DNA of 64,000 nucleotides from CAVSRC01 sp963798195 (GCA_963798195.1 CAWCSF010000010.1:1302001-1366000); one strand, 5' to 3'; shown: positions 51,707-61,892, counted from the first letter of the stretch. Made by a program: numbers and translations. Notes: generated by a model not told the origin, from the letters alone.

Positions 51707-53154
51707 TGGCGCTACGAAGAAACATCTATGTTTCTGTCCTGGGGACCTGGGCTGCCTCGACGTTTGCGTTCGTAACGACGGTATTTGTATCGCGACTACT
51801 CACGCCGCGTGAGATTGGCGTCTTTACGATTGGTCTATCGATCGCCGCGCTGGTCAGCGCACTACAGAATTTCGGCACCAAAGAGTTCCTCGTCCAAAAG
51901 GTCGATCTGCTCGAAACTCAGAGAAAGGCGGCCTTTGGTGTAAGTTTGCTGGCTGGCGTCGCTGCCTCGATTTTTCTTATCGCGGTAAGCGTTCCCCTCG
52001 CGTGGTTCTACGAGACGCCCGAACTGGCAGGCGTCACCTTGATCCTAGCCGGAAATCCCGTCCTGCAGTCCCTGGCAACGCCGGTTGCCGGCATGCTCGG
52101 CCGCGAGCGCTTGTTCGTAGTGGTTTCCGCAATCTCGGTAGCCTCTGCTGCCGTCAGCACGGCCACAGCGATCACCCTGAGTCTCCTGGGATTCAGCTTC
52201 TACAGTCTCGCCATTGCTTCATTAATCTCGACCGCCGTGAGCGTGGCCGGACACTGGCTTCTTGGCTGGCGGTTCGTGATCTGGCGGCCGACGTTCGCGG
52301 GAACGAGGGAAATTCTGTCGTTCGGAACAAAGGTCTATCTCGCAAATCTCCTCACCGCCCTGCAATTGTCGACGACCGAGTTGATCATCGGGAAGGTCCT
52401 GGGCTTGCCGAGCGCCGCGATGCTTCATCGTGCCAACGCGGTCAACATGATCTACGTCCGCTTCGTAAACCGCGCCGTCGATGCCCTCCTCACGGCGGAA
52501 TATGCCGCTCAGAACCGGATGGGTGGTGAGGTTGCGCGAGCGTTTCTGGCGGCGACGCGCCACATGAGTGCGCTTGCTTGGCCATTCTTTGGAGCGATGG
52601 CAATCTTCGCCGAGCCGGTGATCCTTCTGCTCTATGGCGACCAATGGACTGACGCGATCGTACCAATGCAGATACTGTGCATTGCGTCGGCATTCTGGCC
52701 GCTCAACAGTCCTGCGATCGGGGTGCTGATCGGCCTCGGCGCGGTAGACCTCAATCTCAGAATCCGGATTTTCACTTCCATCGTCCGCGTATCGATGATC
52801 CTGATCGCGGCACATTACGGGCTGAATGCGGTCGCCGGCGCCGTAGCCCTGTCCGCTCTTTTTGTGTTTGTTCTGTTTACCGCCGGCGTTCGGAGCCGGA
52901 TTCAATTCTCGGTCCGCGAGTATGTCGAGAGCCTCATGCCGAGCGCCATCACCACAGCCGTAACGCTGATGGCAGCAGGAGGCGGATACTGGATCGGACT
53001 CGGATCATCAAACTTCCCGCGGCTGATGGTGGGCGCCGCTTTCACCGGCCTCGGCTGGGTGCTCGGGTTGTACCTGGCCAGGCATCCTTTCCTGGGCGAG
53101 CTTCAGCTTCTCGTCAGAAGGGCGCTTTCCTTCCCGCGATTGCGGCCGAGGTAG
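51706..53154 (+). CDS. Polysaccharide (Wzx-like) flippase
   Basis: The 482-residue protein has about 12-14 membrane helices and belongs to the oligosaccharide flippase branch of the MOP superfamily, with VSRLLTPREIGVFTIGLSIAAL near the N-terminus and the family's GTKEFLVQK region. It moves lipid-linked glycans across the inner membrane. Start ATG overlaps the previous stop (TAATG), so the PP-loop protein and flippase are made together. There are no polymerase or glycosyltransferase genes in the window, which is unusual for this family. Confidence 0.9.
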   Translation: MALRRNIYVSVLGTWAASTFAFVTTVFVSRLLTPREIGVFTIGLSIAALVSALQNFGTKEFLVQKVDLLETQRKAAFGVSLLAGVAASIFLIAVSVPLAWFYETPELAGVTLILAGNPVLQSLATPVAGMLGRERLFVVVSAISVASAAVSTATAITLSLLGFSFYSLAIASLISTAVSVAGHWLLGWRFVIWRPTFAGTREILSFGTKVYLANLLTALQLSTTELIIGKVLGLPSAAMLHRANAVNMIYVRFVNRAVDALLTAEYAAQNRMGGEVARAFLAATRHMSALAWPFFGAMAIFAEPVILLLYGDQWTDAIVPMQILCIASAFWPLNSPAIGVLIGLGAVDLNLRIRIFTSIVRVSMILIAAHYGLNAVAGAVALSALFVFVLFTAGVRSRIQFSVREYVESLMPSAITTAVTLMAAGGGYWIGLGSSNFPRLMVGAAFTGLGWVLGLYLARHPFLGELQLLVRRALSFPRLRPR

Positions 53155-53190
53155 TGCGACCCGGTCCGGCTCCTCGGCCCGCGGCAGGCA

Positions 53191-55552
53191 CTAGCTGCGA
53201 CTGCGGGCCTCCTGAATAACGCGCCATATTTTCTCAGGGGTCGCCGGCATGTCGACCGACCCGACGCCGACCTGGGCCAGCGCATCCCCAACGGCGCTCA
53301 TCACGCTGGTCAGCGATCCTGCGCAGCCCGCCTCACCCACCCCTTTTACGCCAAGTGGATTGGTCTTGGTCGGAACCGGACGGTGCTGGACAACGAAAGT
53401 CGGCGCGTCGTGTGCACGCGGCATGCAGTAGTCGGTGAAGGAGCCGCTGAGGAGCTGCCCGTCGTCGTCGTAAACAACTCGCTCGAGCAAAGCCTGACCA
53501 ATTCCCTGCAATACACCGCCGTGAAGCTGCCCCTCAGCGAGCAGCGGATTGATCACCGTGCCTATATCGTTGACCATGGTGTAGCGCACGACTTCCGTGA
53601 CGCCGGTGGCCTCGTCAATCTCCACCTCGCAGACGTGGCAACCGTTCGGGAACGTGATCGCTGCGTCCTCGTTGATCAGTTCGACATCGAGCGACTTCGG
53701 AAGGTTCTCGGGAAGCGACTGCACCTCGCGGACGCGCTTCGCCAGGGTCATGAGATCGATGGCGCGGTCGGCGCCATCGACCGTGAAGCGCCCGTCAGCG
53801 AACCGCACGTCATCCGGCGAACTGTTCAGCGCCCAGGCAGCAAGAGGCTTTCCCACCTCAATCAGCTTGTCGCTCGCTGCAACGATTGCCGAACCCGCCG
53901 CCACCATCGATTTGGAACCGCCCGTGCCCCCGCCGAAGATGAGCTGGTCGCTGTCGCCCTGGAGGAGCTTGATGCGTTCGAACGGGATGCCAAGCCGCTC
54001 CGTGAGGATCTGCGCCAGGCTGCTGGCGTGACCCTGCCCGTAGTCGAGCGTTCCGCTGACCAGCGTGACGCTGCCGTCGCTTTCGAAGCGGATCCCGGCC
54101 ATCTCCTTTACGGCGGCGCCGGTCGCCTCAAGGTAGCAGCCGACACCAAGACCGCGCAGCTTTCCCACCTTCGCCGACCGGGCGCGGCGCTCCGGGAAAC
54201 CCGCCACATCTGCGGTCGCGAGCGCCTGATCCATCATGCCGGTGAAGTCGCCAGAATCGACCGCAAGGCCAGACTGCGCCGTGTACGGAAGCTCGGAAGG
54301 CGTCAGCTGGTTGGTCCGGCGGAGTTCAACCCGGTCGATGCCGGAGACAGCCGCCGCGGCATCGATCAGCCGCTCCATCACGTAATTGGCTTCCGGCCGT
54401 CCCGCTCCCCGATATGCCCCCACGGGGGACTTGTTCGTGAGCACGCAGCGCATCGAGACTTCGAGCTGCGGCAGTCGGTACATGCTGCAAATGTTGATCA
54501 CAATGTTGCGGGTCGACGGCATCATGCCGAAGCTGGTCAGGTACGCGCCCATGTCGCCGAAGCCGTTGACACGCACAGCCAGGAAGCGCCCGGCTTCGTC
54601 GAGCGCCAGTTCTGCCTCGTATTGCTGCGCCCGGCCATGAGAGTCCGACAGGAAGCTCGCGGTCCGCTCTTCCGTCCATTTGACCGGCCGCCCCAGTTCG
54701 CGGGCAGCATGGAGCGCGCAGACGTACTCCGGAAACACCTGGCCACGCATGCCGAACGATCCGCCGACATGGCCGGTGAGAACGGTGACCTTCTCCGGCG
54801 GCACGCGCAGAACGTCGCCGGCGATCTGGTTCCGGTATCCGAACACGCCCTGTGTCGGTACATGCAGCGTCCAGTGATCGCGCGCTGCGTCGTAGGAGGC
54901 CAGACAGGAGCGCAGTTCCATCGGATTGATGACGATGCGCGGGTCGGACAACGAAATCCGCGCCACATGCGCAGCCTTCGACTAAAGCCTCGTCTGTGGC
55001 GGCCGTGTCGCCGTGGTGGAAGTCGATCGTCGTGTTCCCGGGAATGTCGTCGTAGAGTAGCGGCGCGCCGGGCTTCACGGCCTCCGTCACATCGACGACG
55101 GCCGGTAACGGGTCGATCTCGACCACCACGGCCTCCGCCGCGCTCTTGGCGATCGACGCCGAAGTCGCGGCAACGAAGGCAACCGGATCGCCAACGAAGC
55201 GCACCTTGTCGACCGCAAGGGCATAGCGCTCCGGCGTCAGGCAGGGCGAACCGTCGCGGTTGCGGAACGTGATGCGGTTGCTCATGCGGCCGTAGCCGGC
55301 GGCCTTGATGTCGGCACCGGTCCAGACACCGAGCACGCCGTCGATGGCGCCCGCCTGTTCCGCATCGATCGACCGGATGATCCCGTGCGCTACGGTGCTC
55401 CGCACCATCGCGATGTAGATCTGCCCCTCGAGCGAGACATCATCGGTATAGCGGCCCGCGCCGCGAACGAGGGTCGGGTCTTCCTTGCGGAGCACCGGCT
55501 GGCCGACGGCGAACCGGGCACCGTCAAACGTACGATCGGAAGGCAGTGTCAT
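53191..55552 (-). pseudogene. Molybdenum hydroxylase large subunit (CoxL form II-like), frameshifted
   Basis: The N-terminal part (55552 to about 54975) and the C-terminal part (54966 to 53191) are in different frames but together give a normal-length (about 786-residue) xanthine dehydrogenase/CO-dehydrogenase-type large subunit. One extra base near 54975, in gaaggctgc, restores VEAAHVARISLS on removal. The domain order, AYRGAGR (form II-type active-site loop), and the catalytic GVGEAG glutamate near the C-terminus are intact. The FAD and 2Fe-2S subunits are absent nearby. A broken gene, an assembly error or frameshifting is possible. The fragments read alone are 422 and 591 codons. Confidence 0.85.
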
Positions 55553-55775
55553 GGGGCAGGCAGGCCTTTGGAAGGAGTGGCCCAAGCGAAACAAGCGGAG
55601 CCGTCAACTTAACGGGCATCGGCAGGCTTCGCGCGATTTGGACCGATCGAGAGGAATTGAGGGCGACATCGTCGCTGCGAAAAGCATGGCGCGTTTCGGA
55701 TCGCCTCGCAAGTCCGGCATGAAACGTGCGGACCGGTCGAGATCGGCACGTCTGTGTTGGCTGGCAGAGGAGGCG

Positions 55776-56915
55776 CTAAGCCGCTTTCACCAGGCGGGCG
55801 TAGTCGCGCGCTGCCTCGCGGGCCTGATCGGAGGCGAAGCGGCGGAGCATGGTGGCCAGTTCGTACGCTTCGCCATCAGTGATGTCGGCGTAGCGGGCGA
55901 GCACTGCATCGACCATGCGTCGCGTCGCGCGATAGCGATCATCGCTGCCCCCCTCCTCCGCGATCCTGCGCCAGGTATCGAGCGCGGCGGCAAATGCTGC
56001 AAAGGCGACGGATGGCAGCCCGGCCTTGGCATAGATAGCGCGCAGGATGCTTGTCCGCCCGGCACGCACCAAGCCGGCAACCCGCTCGACCGGAGCATGG
56101 GCGAGCACCGCCAGCGCCGTCTCGAAGAGGGCGACATTGCCCGCGCAGACCGCGCGCAGCAGGAGCGCCGTGTTGAGTTGGCCGGTGACGCGCAGATGTT
56201 CGACCAGTTCCGGCAGTTCGTCGGATTCCGTCTCGGCCGCCATCGCGACGGTCGCGCGATCGCAGGCCTCCCGTGTGACGGTGATGGCGCGGTCTTCGCC
56301 TGCCCACGATTTGGAGACCATGAGCGTGCCCAGCGCGTCGCCAAGACGGCGGATCAGTCCCTGTCGCACGTCCACCGGCAAACCGGGGTGCTGGAGCATC
56401 TCATCACGGAGTTCGGCATCGTCGCCGAAGCGCTCGGCCATGCGCCGGAAGCTGATGCGCGCAATAGAAGCTCCGGAATTGCGCAGCAGAGTCAGACAGG
56501 GGTCGCGCTCGCCGACTTCGGCCAACGCCGCCGCGACCGAACCGGACACGACCGGTCGCGACGCAATCGCCGCCTGGAGCGGCAGCAGGCCCGCAGCGGC
56601 GATATCGACCAGTTCGGCATCGATGATCAGCGGCGAGCGGGCCAGAACGAGGGCGGCCACGTTTGGACTATCGACGGTCAGCGCGATGATGATATGGCGC
56701 GGCGCCTTTGGGCTGGCGGCCAATGCGTCGGCGAGAGCGAAGCGGACTTCCTCCGCCGCATCGTCGAGGAGGACGGTCATCGCCGCCTCCATGGCGCTCA
56801 ACGTTTCCTCGCCGACCTTGGAATGCAGGAAGGCGCGCGCCAAAGCGTGGGCCGCCTCTGCCCGCCTGCCCGGCGGGGCGCGATCGATCCACTCTAGGAA
56901 TTCACGAACGAGCAT
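55776..56915 (-). CDS. DUF2336 protein
   Basis: The 379-residue all-helical protein, starting at the ATG at 56915 (MLVREFLEWIDRAPPG), has repeated helix pairs of about 35-40 residues rich in Ala, Arg and Glu, with ALADALAASPKAPRHIIIAL and SPLIIDAELV as the DUF2336 core. There is no signal peptide. DUF2336 proteins are common in alphaproteobacteria, with no established biochemical role. The frame extends 160 codons further upstream, but that runs antisense to the next gene and is rejected. Confidence 0.87.
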   Translation of the reverse strand: MLVREFLEWIDRAPPGRRAEAAHALARAFLHSKVGEETLSAMEAAMTVLLDDAAEEVRFALADALAASPKAPRHIIIALTVDSPNVAALVLARSPLIIDAELVDIAAAGLLPLQAAIASRPVVSGSVAAALAEVGERDPCLTLLRNSGASIARISFRRMAERFGDDAELRDEMLQHPGLPVDVRQGLIRRLGDALGTLMVSKSWAGEDRAITVTREACDRATVAMAAETESDELPELVEHLRVTGQLNTALLLRAVCAGNVALFETALAVLAHAPVERVAGLVRAGRTSILRAIYAKAGLPSVAFAAFAAALDTWRRIAEEGGSDDRYRATRRMVDAVLARYADITDGEAYELATMLRRFASDQAREAARDYARLVKAA

Positions 56916-56973
56916 GGTGACCTGTCCCCAGTGCAGGCATCCTGCACGGCAACTGATTAATGTTTGGTTCACC

Positions 56974-57705
56974 ATGATTTCTGCGGATTCCAAGCCACGC
57001 CTGCGCCCCGGGATGCGTTCACTCCTCGTCGTCCCCGCAGGCAACGGCCAGGCCATGGAGCAGGCATCACGGGCCGCGGCAGACATTCTCGTGCTCGATC
57101 TAGCGCATGACCTACACGCCGATTTGCGGCGCGCCAGCCGTTTCCTGGAGGCCCCGCGCAGCGCGCCGGTGTTCGTGCGTGTTGCACCCTTGGAGAGCGG
57201 CAAGACGGCCTCACAGCTCGACGCGATCATGCCGGCGCGTCCCGACGGGATCGTGCTGACAGGATCACGCGGTGGCACTGACGTCACGCGGCTGTCGGCG
57301 CTCCTGCGACCTCGCGAAGCGATGGCGGGCATCGAGGACGGAGCAACGCACATCATAGCCATGGCGACCGATACCCCGGCCGCCCTGTTCGACATGGCGA
57401 GCTACCGGGACGCTTCGGCACGGCTGACCGGTCTTGCGTGGGATACGGAAGTGCTGGCCATCGCGCTCGGCGCAACCGACATCGCCGATCTGGAGCGAAC
57501 CGCGCGCACCACTACGTTGATAGCGGCCGCCGCAGCCGGCGTAGTCGCGATCGACTCTCCGTTCCGTGGCAGCGATCTGTCGGAACTCGAAACGGGGGCG
57601 ATCGCCGCGCGCAACCGCGGGTTCGGCGCGAAGATCGCGCTGAACCCCGATCAGGTTCCGGTCATCAACGCGGTATTCAGCCGGCCGGCGGCGTCCAGTA
57701 GCTGA
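56974..57705 (+). CDS. CitE-like (HpcH/HpaI aldolase family) protein with altered metal site
   Basis: The 243-residue protein has the CitE TIM-barrel outline: MRSLLVVPAGN at the start, LDLAHDL where CitE has LDLEDAV, VFVRVAP and a later GATDIADLE. Family members cleave citryl-CoA, malyl-CoA or related thioesters with a magnesium bound by Glu/Asp in LDLED; here that pair is Ala-His, so catalysis may be lost or changed. It is shorter than usual (about 290). Divergent from the DUF2336 gene. Its last 29 bases overlap the end of the convergent nitroreductase gene. Confidence 0.78.
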   Translation: MISADSKPRLRPGMRSLLVVPAGNGQAMEQASRAAADILVLDLAHDLHADLRRASRFLEAPRSAPVFVRVAPLESGKTASQLDAIMPARPDGIVLTGSRGGTDVTRLSALLRPREAMAGIEDGATHIIAMATDTPAALFDMASYRDASARLTGLAWDTEVLAIALGATDIADLERTARTTTLIAAAAAGVVAIDSPFRGSDLSELETGAIAARNRGFGAKIALNPDQVPVINAVFSRPAASSS

Positions 57706-58255
57706 CCACCTCCGCGGGCGCCGGCCGCGGCCGGTCGCCGAGCGGCGCGGTCGGCGTGCCGACATGAATGAAGGCGACGAAGCGTTCGCCGGGGGCGAGC
57801 CCAAGGAGGCGCCCGGCATCCTCGTCATAGGCGATCCACCCGGTCGTCCATTGCGCCACATAGCCCAGGGCCGTGGCTGCCATCACGACGCTCATGGCAG
57901 CGTTGCCGGCGGAGAGCACCTGCTCCCACTCCGGAATCTTGGGATGCGGCGCCGCCTTGCTGACGACGGCCACGACAAGGGGCGCGCGGGCAAGGCGGTT
58001 TCGCTCATCGTCGAGTTGCTTCTCCTGGGCGCCCGGATTCTTGCTGGCGAAGAGTTCGGCCAGTTTCTCGCCCGCCTGTTTGCGCGCGTCTCCGGTGAAC
58101 AGGATGAAGCGCCACGGCGTCAACTTGCCGTGGTCGGGAACGCGGGTGGCGATCCCCATAATCTCGGCGATCTCGGCCTCGCTGGGGCCCGGCTCGGCAA
58201 GGAAGGCGGCGGAGATGGACTTGCGGGACTTGAGGATTTCAAGGGCGTCGGGCAT
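57677..58255 (-). CDS. Nitroreductase family protein (YdjA-like)
   Basis: The 192-residue FMN-dependent oxidoreductase starts at the ATG at 58255 (MPDALEILKSRKS). RVPDHGKLTPWRF is the FMN-binding region shared with YdjA, and the C-terminal IHVGTP supports the family. It would reduce nitro or quinone-like compounds using NAD(P)H. It is 11 bases downstream of the glyoxalase-fold gene on the same strand. Confidence 0.93.
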   Translation of the reverse strand: MPDALEILKSRKSISAAFLAEPGPSEAEIAEIMGIATRVPDHGKLTPWRFILFTGDARKQAGEKLAELFASKNPGAQEKQLDDERNRLARAPLVVAVVSKAAPHPKIPEWEQVLSAGNAAMSVVMAATALGYVAQWTTGWIAYDEDAGRLLGLAPGERFVAFIHVGTPTAPLGDRPRPAPAEVVSYWTPPAG

Positions 58256-58266
58256 GAGGTTCGATC

Positions 58267-58644
58267 TCACTTCTCATCGATAACGCAAAAATTGTTGCCC
58301 TCCGGATCGCGAAGAACGGTGTAGCCATCGGCCTCGCGGGCGATGCTGGCGCCGTGTTTGATGAGGCGCGATACCTCCGCGCCACGATCCGTGGCCGCGA
58401 TATCGAGGTGCACACGGTTCCGCGGCGGACGCGGTCCGTCCATTTTCTGGAAGCACAGCGTTGGACCCGGCCCGTCGACCATCACAACGGGATCTGTCTC
58501 CGGCGTCAGCCCAAGGCCTGCCAACCGAGCAACCTCGTCGGCGTCGTAGGCGCGAACGGAATAGCCATCGACCGCCTCGGCCCAGAAACGCGCCAAACGC
58601 GAGGGCATATCGCTATCGATCACGATTTCCTTGAGCCGCGCCAT
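58267..58644 (-). CDS. Glyoxalase-like (VOC superfamily) protein
   Basis: The 125-residue protein has a VOC fold of two beta-alpha-beta-beta-beta units: the N-terminal KEIVIDSDMPSRLARFWAEA and RVHLDIAA, and the C-terminal TVLRDPEGNNFCVID. It fits the glyoxalase-like (Glyoxalase_6) group; the metal ligands are not clearly all present, and the substrate is unknown. It is probably cotranscribed with the nitroreductase gene. Confidence 0.87.
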   Translation of the reverse strand: MARLKEIVIDSDMPSRLARFWAEAVDGYSVRAYDADEVARLAGLGLTPETDPVVMVDGPGPTLCFQKMDGPRPPRNRVHLDIAATDRGAEVSRLIKHGASIAREADGYTVLRDPEGNNFCVIDEK

Positions 58645-58785
58645 CGACCAGTCTCAGCCTTGTCGTAAACTGCATTTCATACCGGCTTGTTCGCCGCGGC
58701 GCCAGAAGTGGCCGCAAACCGACAAAGGCCTTGAAATCGCCACGGAACCAGCGATTTTGGGCGCCTTGAAATATCGGACTCGGGC

Positions 58786-59922
58786 ATGACCGCACCAAAG
58801 AACGCCAAGACGGCTAGAACCGGTTCAGCGATCGGTTTCGCGCTGGCGATGCTGTTCGCCGTTGGCCTCGGCCTCACCTGGGCCGTGGCGGCGCAAGCGC
58901 AGGCGCCGACGCCGACGCCGCGCCCCAAGGCACCCGCCGCGTCGACGGCGAAGGCGAAGGCCGCTCCGACCAGCGCTGACGAAGTTTTCGGCGGCGACGG
59001 AGACGGGGATGGTGGGGAGCCGGCAGACGCAGCAAATGCCGAACTGATCGACGAGGGTTCCAGCGGCGACGGCCTCGACGCGGACGGCGTGCCCGACCCC
59101 AGCACGATCATCGATCAGGCCAATGCCCCCGGGCCGGACCCCGGCCCGCCGCGGGATATCCGCCCCGGCTCGTTCACATTGGAGGCGCGGCTGACGCTTG
59201 ATGGTCCCGCGCTGACCGACGGCGTCCACTGGCGCATCTTCGGCGACCAGCCGGGCTCGGACGGCAAACTACCCCTGCTCGGCGAAGCCAATGGTGGCGT
59301 CATATACATCCGCCTCGATCCCGGCGTGTACTTCATCCATGCCGGCCTCGGCCGCGCCGGGCTTGCCCGACGGCTCGAGGTAAAAGAGCAGACCGGCGGC
59401 GCCGTCTTTGTCCTCAACGCCGGCGGCATGCGCTTGCTTGCCGTCAACGGCAAAGACGTGCCGCTTCATTCGGGCGAGGTGAGTTTCGATATTTACGCGC
59501 CGGACGAAGGCGGGTCGGACGCACGCTATCTGCTGATCCCGAACGCGCCGCCGGGACATGTGCTGGGCCTGACGGCCGGCATTTATCATGTGGTTTCCCA
59601 CTACGGCGACGCCAACGCGGTGGTGCGCGCCGATATCCGCGTCGAGGCCGGCAAGCTCACGGAGGCGACGGTCTTTCAGCGGGCCGCGCGGCTGACGCTG
59701 AAACTGGTCGAGGCCCACGGCGGCGAAGCACTGGCGGACACCGCCTGGTCGGTAGTGACGACCGGCGGCGAGAGCATCATCGAAAGCGTCGGCGCATTCC
59801 CGACCGTGGTGCTCGCAGCCGGCGATTACACGGCCGTCGCGAAGCACGACGGCCGCACCTTCGAGACGAACTTCAAGGTGGAACCGGCGGTCAACCGCGA
59901 CATCGAAGTGCTGCTGCGTTAG
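58786..59922 (+). CDS. Exported hypothetical protein with acidic linker
   Basis: The 378-residue protein has a signal peptide or anchor (about 14-38, ending QAQA), a Pro/Ala/Lys-rich stretch, an acidic Gly/Asp linker (about 64-115, including FGGDGDGDGGEPAD), and two or three repeated beta domains (about 130-378) with VRADIRVEAGKL and LAAGDYTAVAKHDGRTF. Similar repeat proteins of unknown role occur in Hyphomicrobiales. It is convergent with thrS, the stop codons overlapping by four bases. Confidence 0.8.
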   Translation: MTAPKNAKTARTGSAIGFALAMLFAVGLGLTWAVAAQAQAPTPTPRPKAPAASTAKAKAAPTSADEVFGGDGDGDGGEPADAANAELIDEGSSGDGLDADGVPDPSTIIDQANAPGPDPGPPRDIRPGSFTLEARLTLDGPALTDGVHWRIFGDQPGSDGKLPLLGEANGGVIYIRLDPGVYFIHAGLGRAGLARRLEVKEQTGGAVFVLNAGGMRLLAVNGKDVPLHSGEVSFDIYAPDEGGSDARYLLIPNAPPGHVLGLTAGIYHVVSHYGDANAVVRADIRVEAGKLTEATVFQRAARLTLKLVEAHGGEALADTAWSVVTTGGESIIESVGAFPTVVLAAGDYTAVAKHDGRTFETNFKVEPAVNRDIEVLLR

Positions 59923-61892
59923 GCCGCTGCCTTATCCAGCCGCTTTACATCTGGCGGCTCGGCCTCCTGCTGAAGCGCCGCCAACGCTTCCGCCAGCGAC
60001 ATGGACTTCTGGTCCTTCTCGCCGAGCCGGCGGATGTTGACCGAGCCTTCCTCCGCCTCGCGCTTGCCGCAGACGAGGATCGCGGGGGTCTTGGTCAGCG
60101 AGTGCTCGCGGATCTTGTAGTTGATCTTCTCGTTGCGGAGATCGATCTCGGCTCTCAGACCGGCCCGCGTCAACTCGCGGTGAACCTTCCTGGCATAGTC
60201 GTCGGCGTCCGAGGTGATGGTGGCAACGACGACCTGCACCGGCGCCAGCCATAGGGGGAAGTGTCCGGCGTAGTTCTCGATCAGGACGCCCAGGAAGCGC
60301 TCCATCGAGCCGCAGATCGCGCGATGGATCATCACCGGCGTCTTTTTCTCGCCGTCCGAATCCACATAGAACGCGCCGAAACGCTCCGGCAGGTTGAAAT
60401 CGACCTGGGTGGTGCCGCACTGCCAGTCGCGACCGATGGCGTCACGCAACGTATATTCGAACTTCGGCCCGTAAAAAGCGCCCTCGCCCGGGTTGATGCC
60501 GGTCTTGATGCGCCCTCCGGACTGCTCCTCGATCTGCTTGAGCACGCGCCCCATCACCGCTTCGGCGTGGTCCCAGGCCTCGTCCGAACCAACGCGTTTC
60601 TCCGGACGCGTGGACAGCTTCACCACGAACTCCTCGAAGCCGAAGTCGGCATAGACCGACAGGATCAACTCGTTGATCCGCAGACATTCCGCCGCGATCT
60701 GCTCTTCGGTGCAGAAGATGTGGGCGTCGTCCTGGGTGAAACCGCGCACACGCAACAGGCCGTGCATGGCGCCCGACGGCTCGTAGCGGTGCACCGCGCC
60801 GAACTCGGCGAGCCGCATCGGCAGGTCGCGGTACGACTTCAGGCCGTGCTTGAAGATCTGGATGTGACCCGGGCAGTTCATCGGCTTCAACGCGTAGATG
60901 CGATCGTTGTCCTCAATCTCATCCCCGGCTGGCCGCACGGCAAACATGTTCTCGCGAAACGTTGTCCAGTGACCGGAGGTCTCCCAGAACGACTTGTCCA
61001 GCACCTGCGGTGCGTTGACTTCCTGGTATGTGCCGGCAAGCCGCCGCCTCATGTAGGCGATCAGGGTCTGAAACAGCGTCCAGCCCTTGCCGTGCCAGAA
61101 CACGACGCCCGGCCCTTCCTCCTGGAAGTGGAACAGATCAAGCTCCCGGCCGAGCCGGCGATGGTCGCGCTTCTCCGCCTCCTCCAGCATCCGGACATAG
61201 GCGTCGAGTTCGTCCTTGTTGTGCCAGGCCGTGCCGTAGATGCGGGTCAGCATCGGATTGTTGGAATCGCCGCGCCAATAGGCGCCGGCCACCTTCATCA
61301 GCTTGAAGGCGTCGCCGACCTGACCGGTCGAGGCCATGTGCGGCCCCCGGCAGAGATCGAACCAGTCGCCCTGCTTGTAGATCTTCAGATCCTGGTCCTC
61401 GGGAATCGCGTCGACCAGTTCGACCTTGAAGGCCTCGCCCTTCTGCTCGAAGACGCTGCGCGCCTTGTCCCGCGACCAGACCTCTTTGGTGAAGGGCGCG
61501 TTGCGCTTCACGATCTCGCGCATCTTCGCTTCGATCGCCGGCAAGTCGTCGGTGGTGAACGGCTGATTGCGGAAGAAATCGTAATAGAAGCCGTTCTCGA
61601 TCACCGGGCCGATGGTGACCTGCGTGCCGGGATAGAGTTCCTGCACCGCCTCGGCCATCACGTGGGCGGCGTCGTGGCGGATCAACTCGAGCGCGCGCGG
61701 ATCGTCGCGGGTGACGATCTCGATCCTCGCATCCCTGGCGATGGGATCGGAAAGATCCGCGAGTGCGCCGTCGAGCGCCATCGCCACGGCCTTCTTGGCA
61801 AGCGACTTCGAGATGCCTTCGGCAACCTCGCGGCCTGTGATGCCGGGAGCAAAATCGCGAACGGAATTATCGGGGAAAGTCAGATGGATCAT
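59919..61892 (-). CDS. thrS: Threonyl-tRNA synthetase
   Basis: The 657-residue enzyme has the N-terminal TGS domain (VRDFAPGITGREVAEGI), the editing domain with HDAAHVMAEAV (HxxxH motif), the class II core with the zinc ligands Cys in MNCPGH, His in AMHGLLRVRGF and His in PLWLAP-region, and the anticodon-binding domain. GCAGGAG is 5-6 bases upstream of the ATG. No T-box or other leader is seen in the 205 bases upstream. Confidence 0.98.
   Translation of the reverse strand: MIHLTFPDNSVRDFAPGITGREVAEGISKSLAKKAVAMALDGALADLSDPIARDARIEIVTRDDPRALELIRHDAAHVMAEAVQELYPGTQVTIGPVIENGFYYDFFRNQPFTTDDLPAIEAKMREIVKRNAPFTKEVWSRDKARSVFEQKGEAFKVELVDAIPEDQDLKIYKQGDWFDLCRGPHMASTGQVGDAFKLMKVAGAYWRGDSNNPMLTRIYGTAWHNKDELDAYVRMLEEAEKRDHRRLGRELDLFHFQEEGPGVVFWHGKGWTLFQTLIAYMRRRLAGTYQEVNAPQVLDKSFWETSGHWTTFRENMFAVRPAGDEIEDNDRIYALKPMNCPGHIQIFKHGLKSYRDLPMRLAEFGAVHRYEPSGAMHGLLRVRGFTQDDAHIFCTEEQIAAECLRINELILSVYADFGFEEFVVKLSTRPEKRVGSDEAWDHAEAVMGRVLKQIEEQSGGRIKTGINPGEGAFYGPKFEYTLRDAIGRDWQCGTTQVDFNLPERFGAFYVDSDGEKKTPVMIHRAICGSMERFLGVLIENYAGHFPLWLAPVQVVVATITSDADDYARKVHRELTRAGLRAEIDLRNEKINYKIREHSLTKTPAILVCGKREAEEGSVNIRRLGEKDQKSMSLAEALAALQQEAEPPDVKRLDKAAA

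Noticed and set aside
56916..57395. 160-codon upstream extension of the DUF2336 frame
   Set aside because: It is antisense to the CitE-like gene, is Arg/Ser-rich and matches nothing; the ATG at 56915 has spacing and homology.
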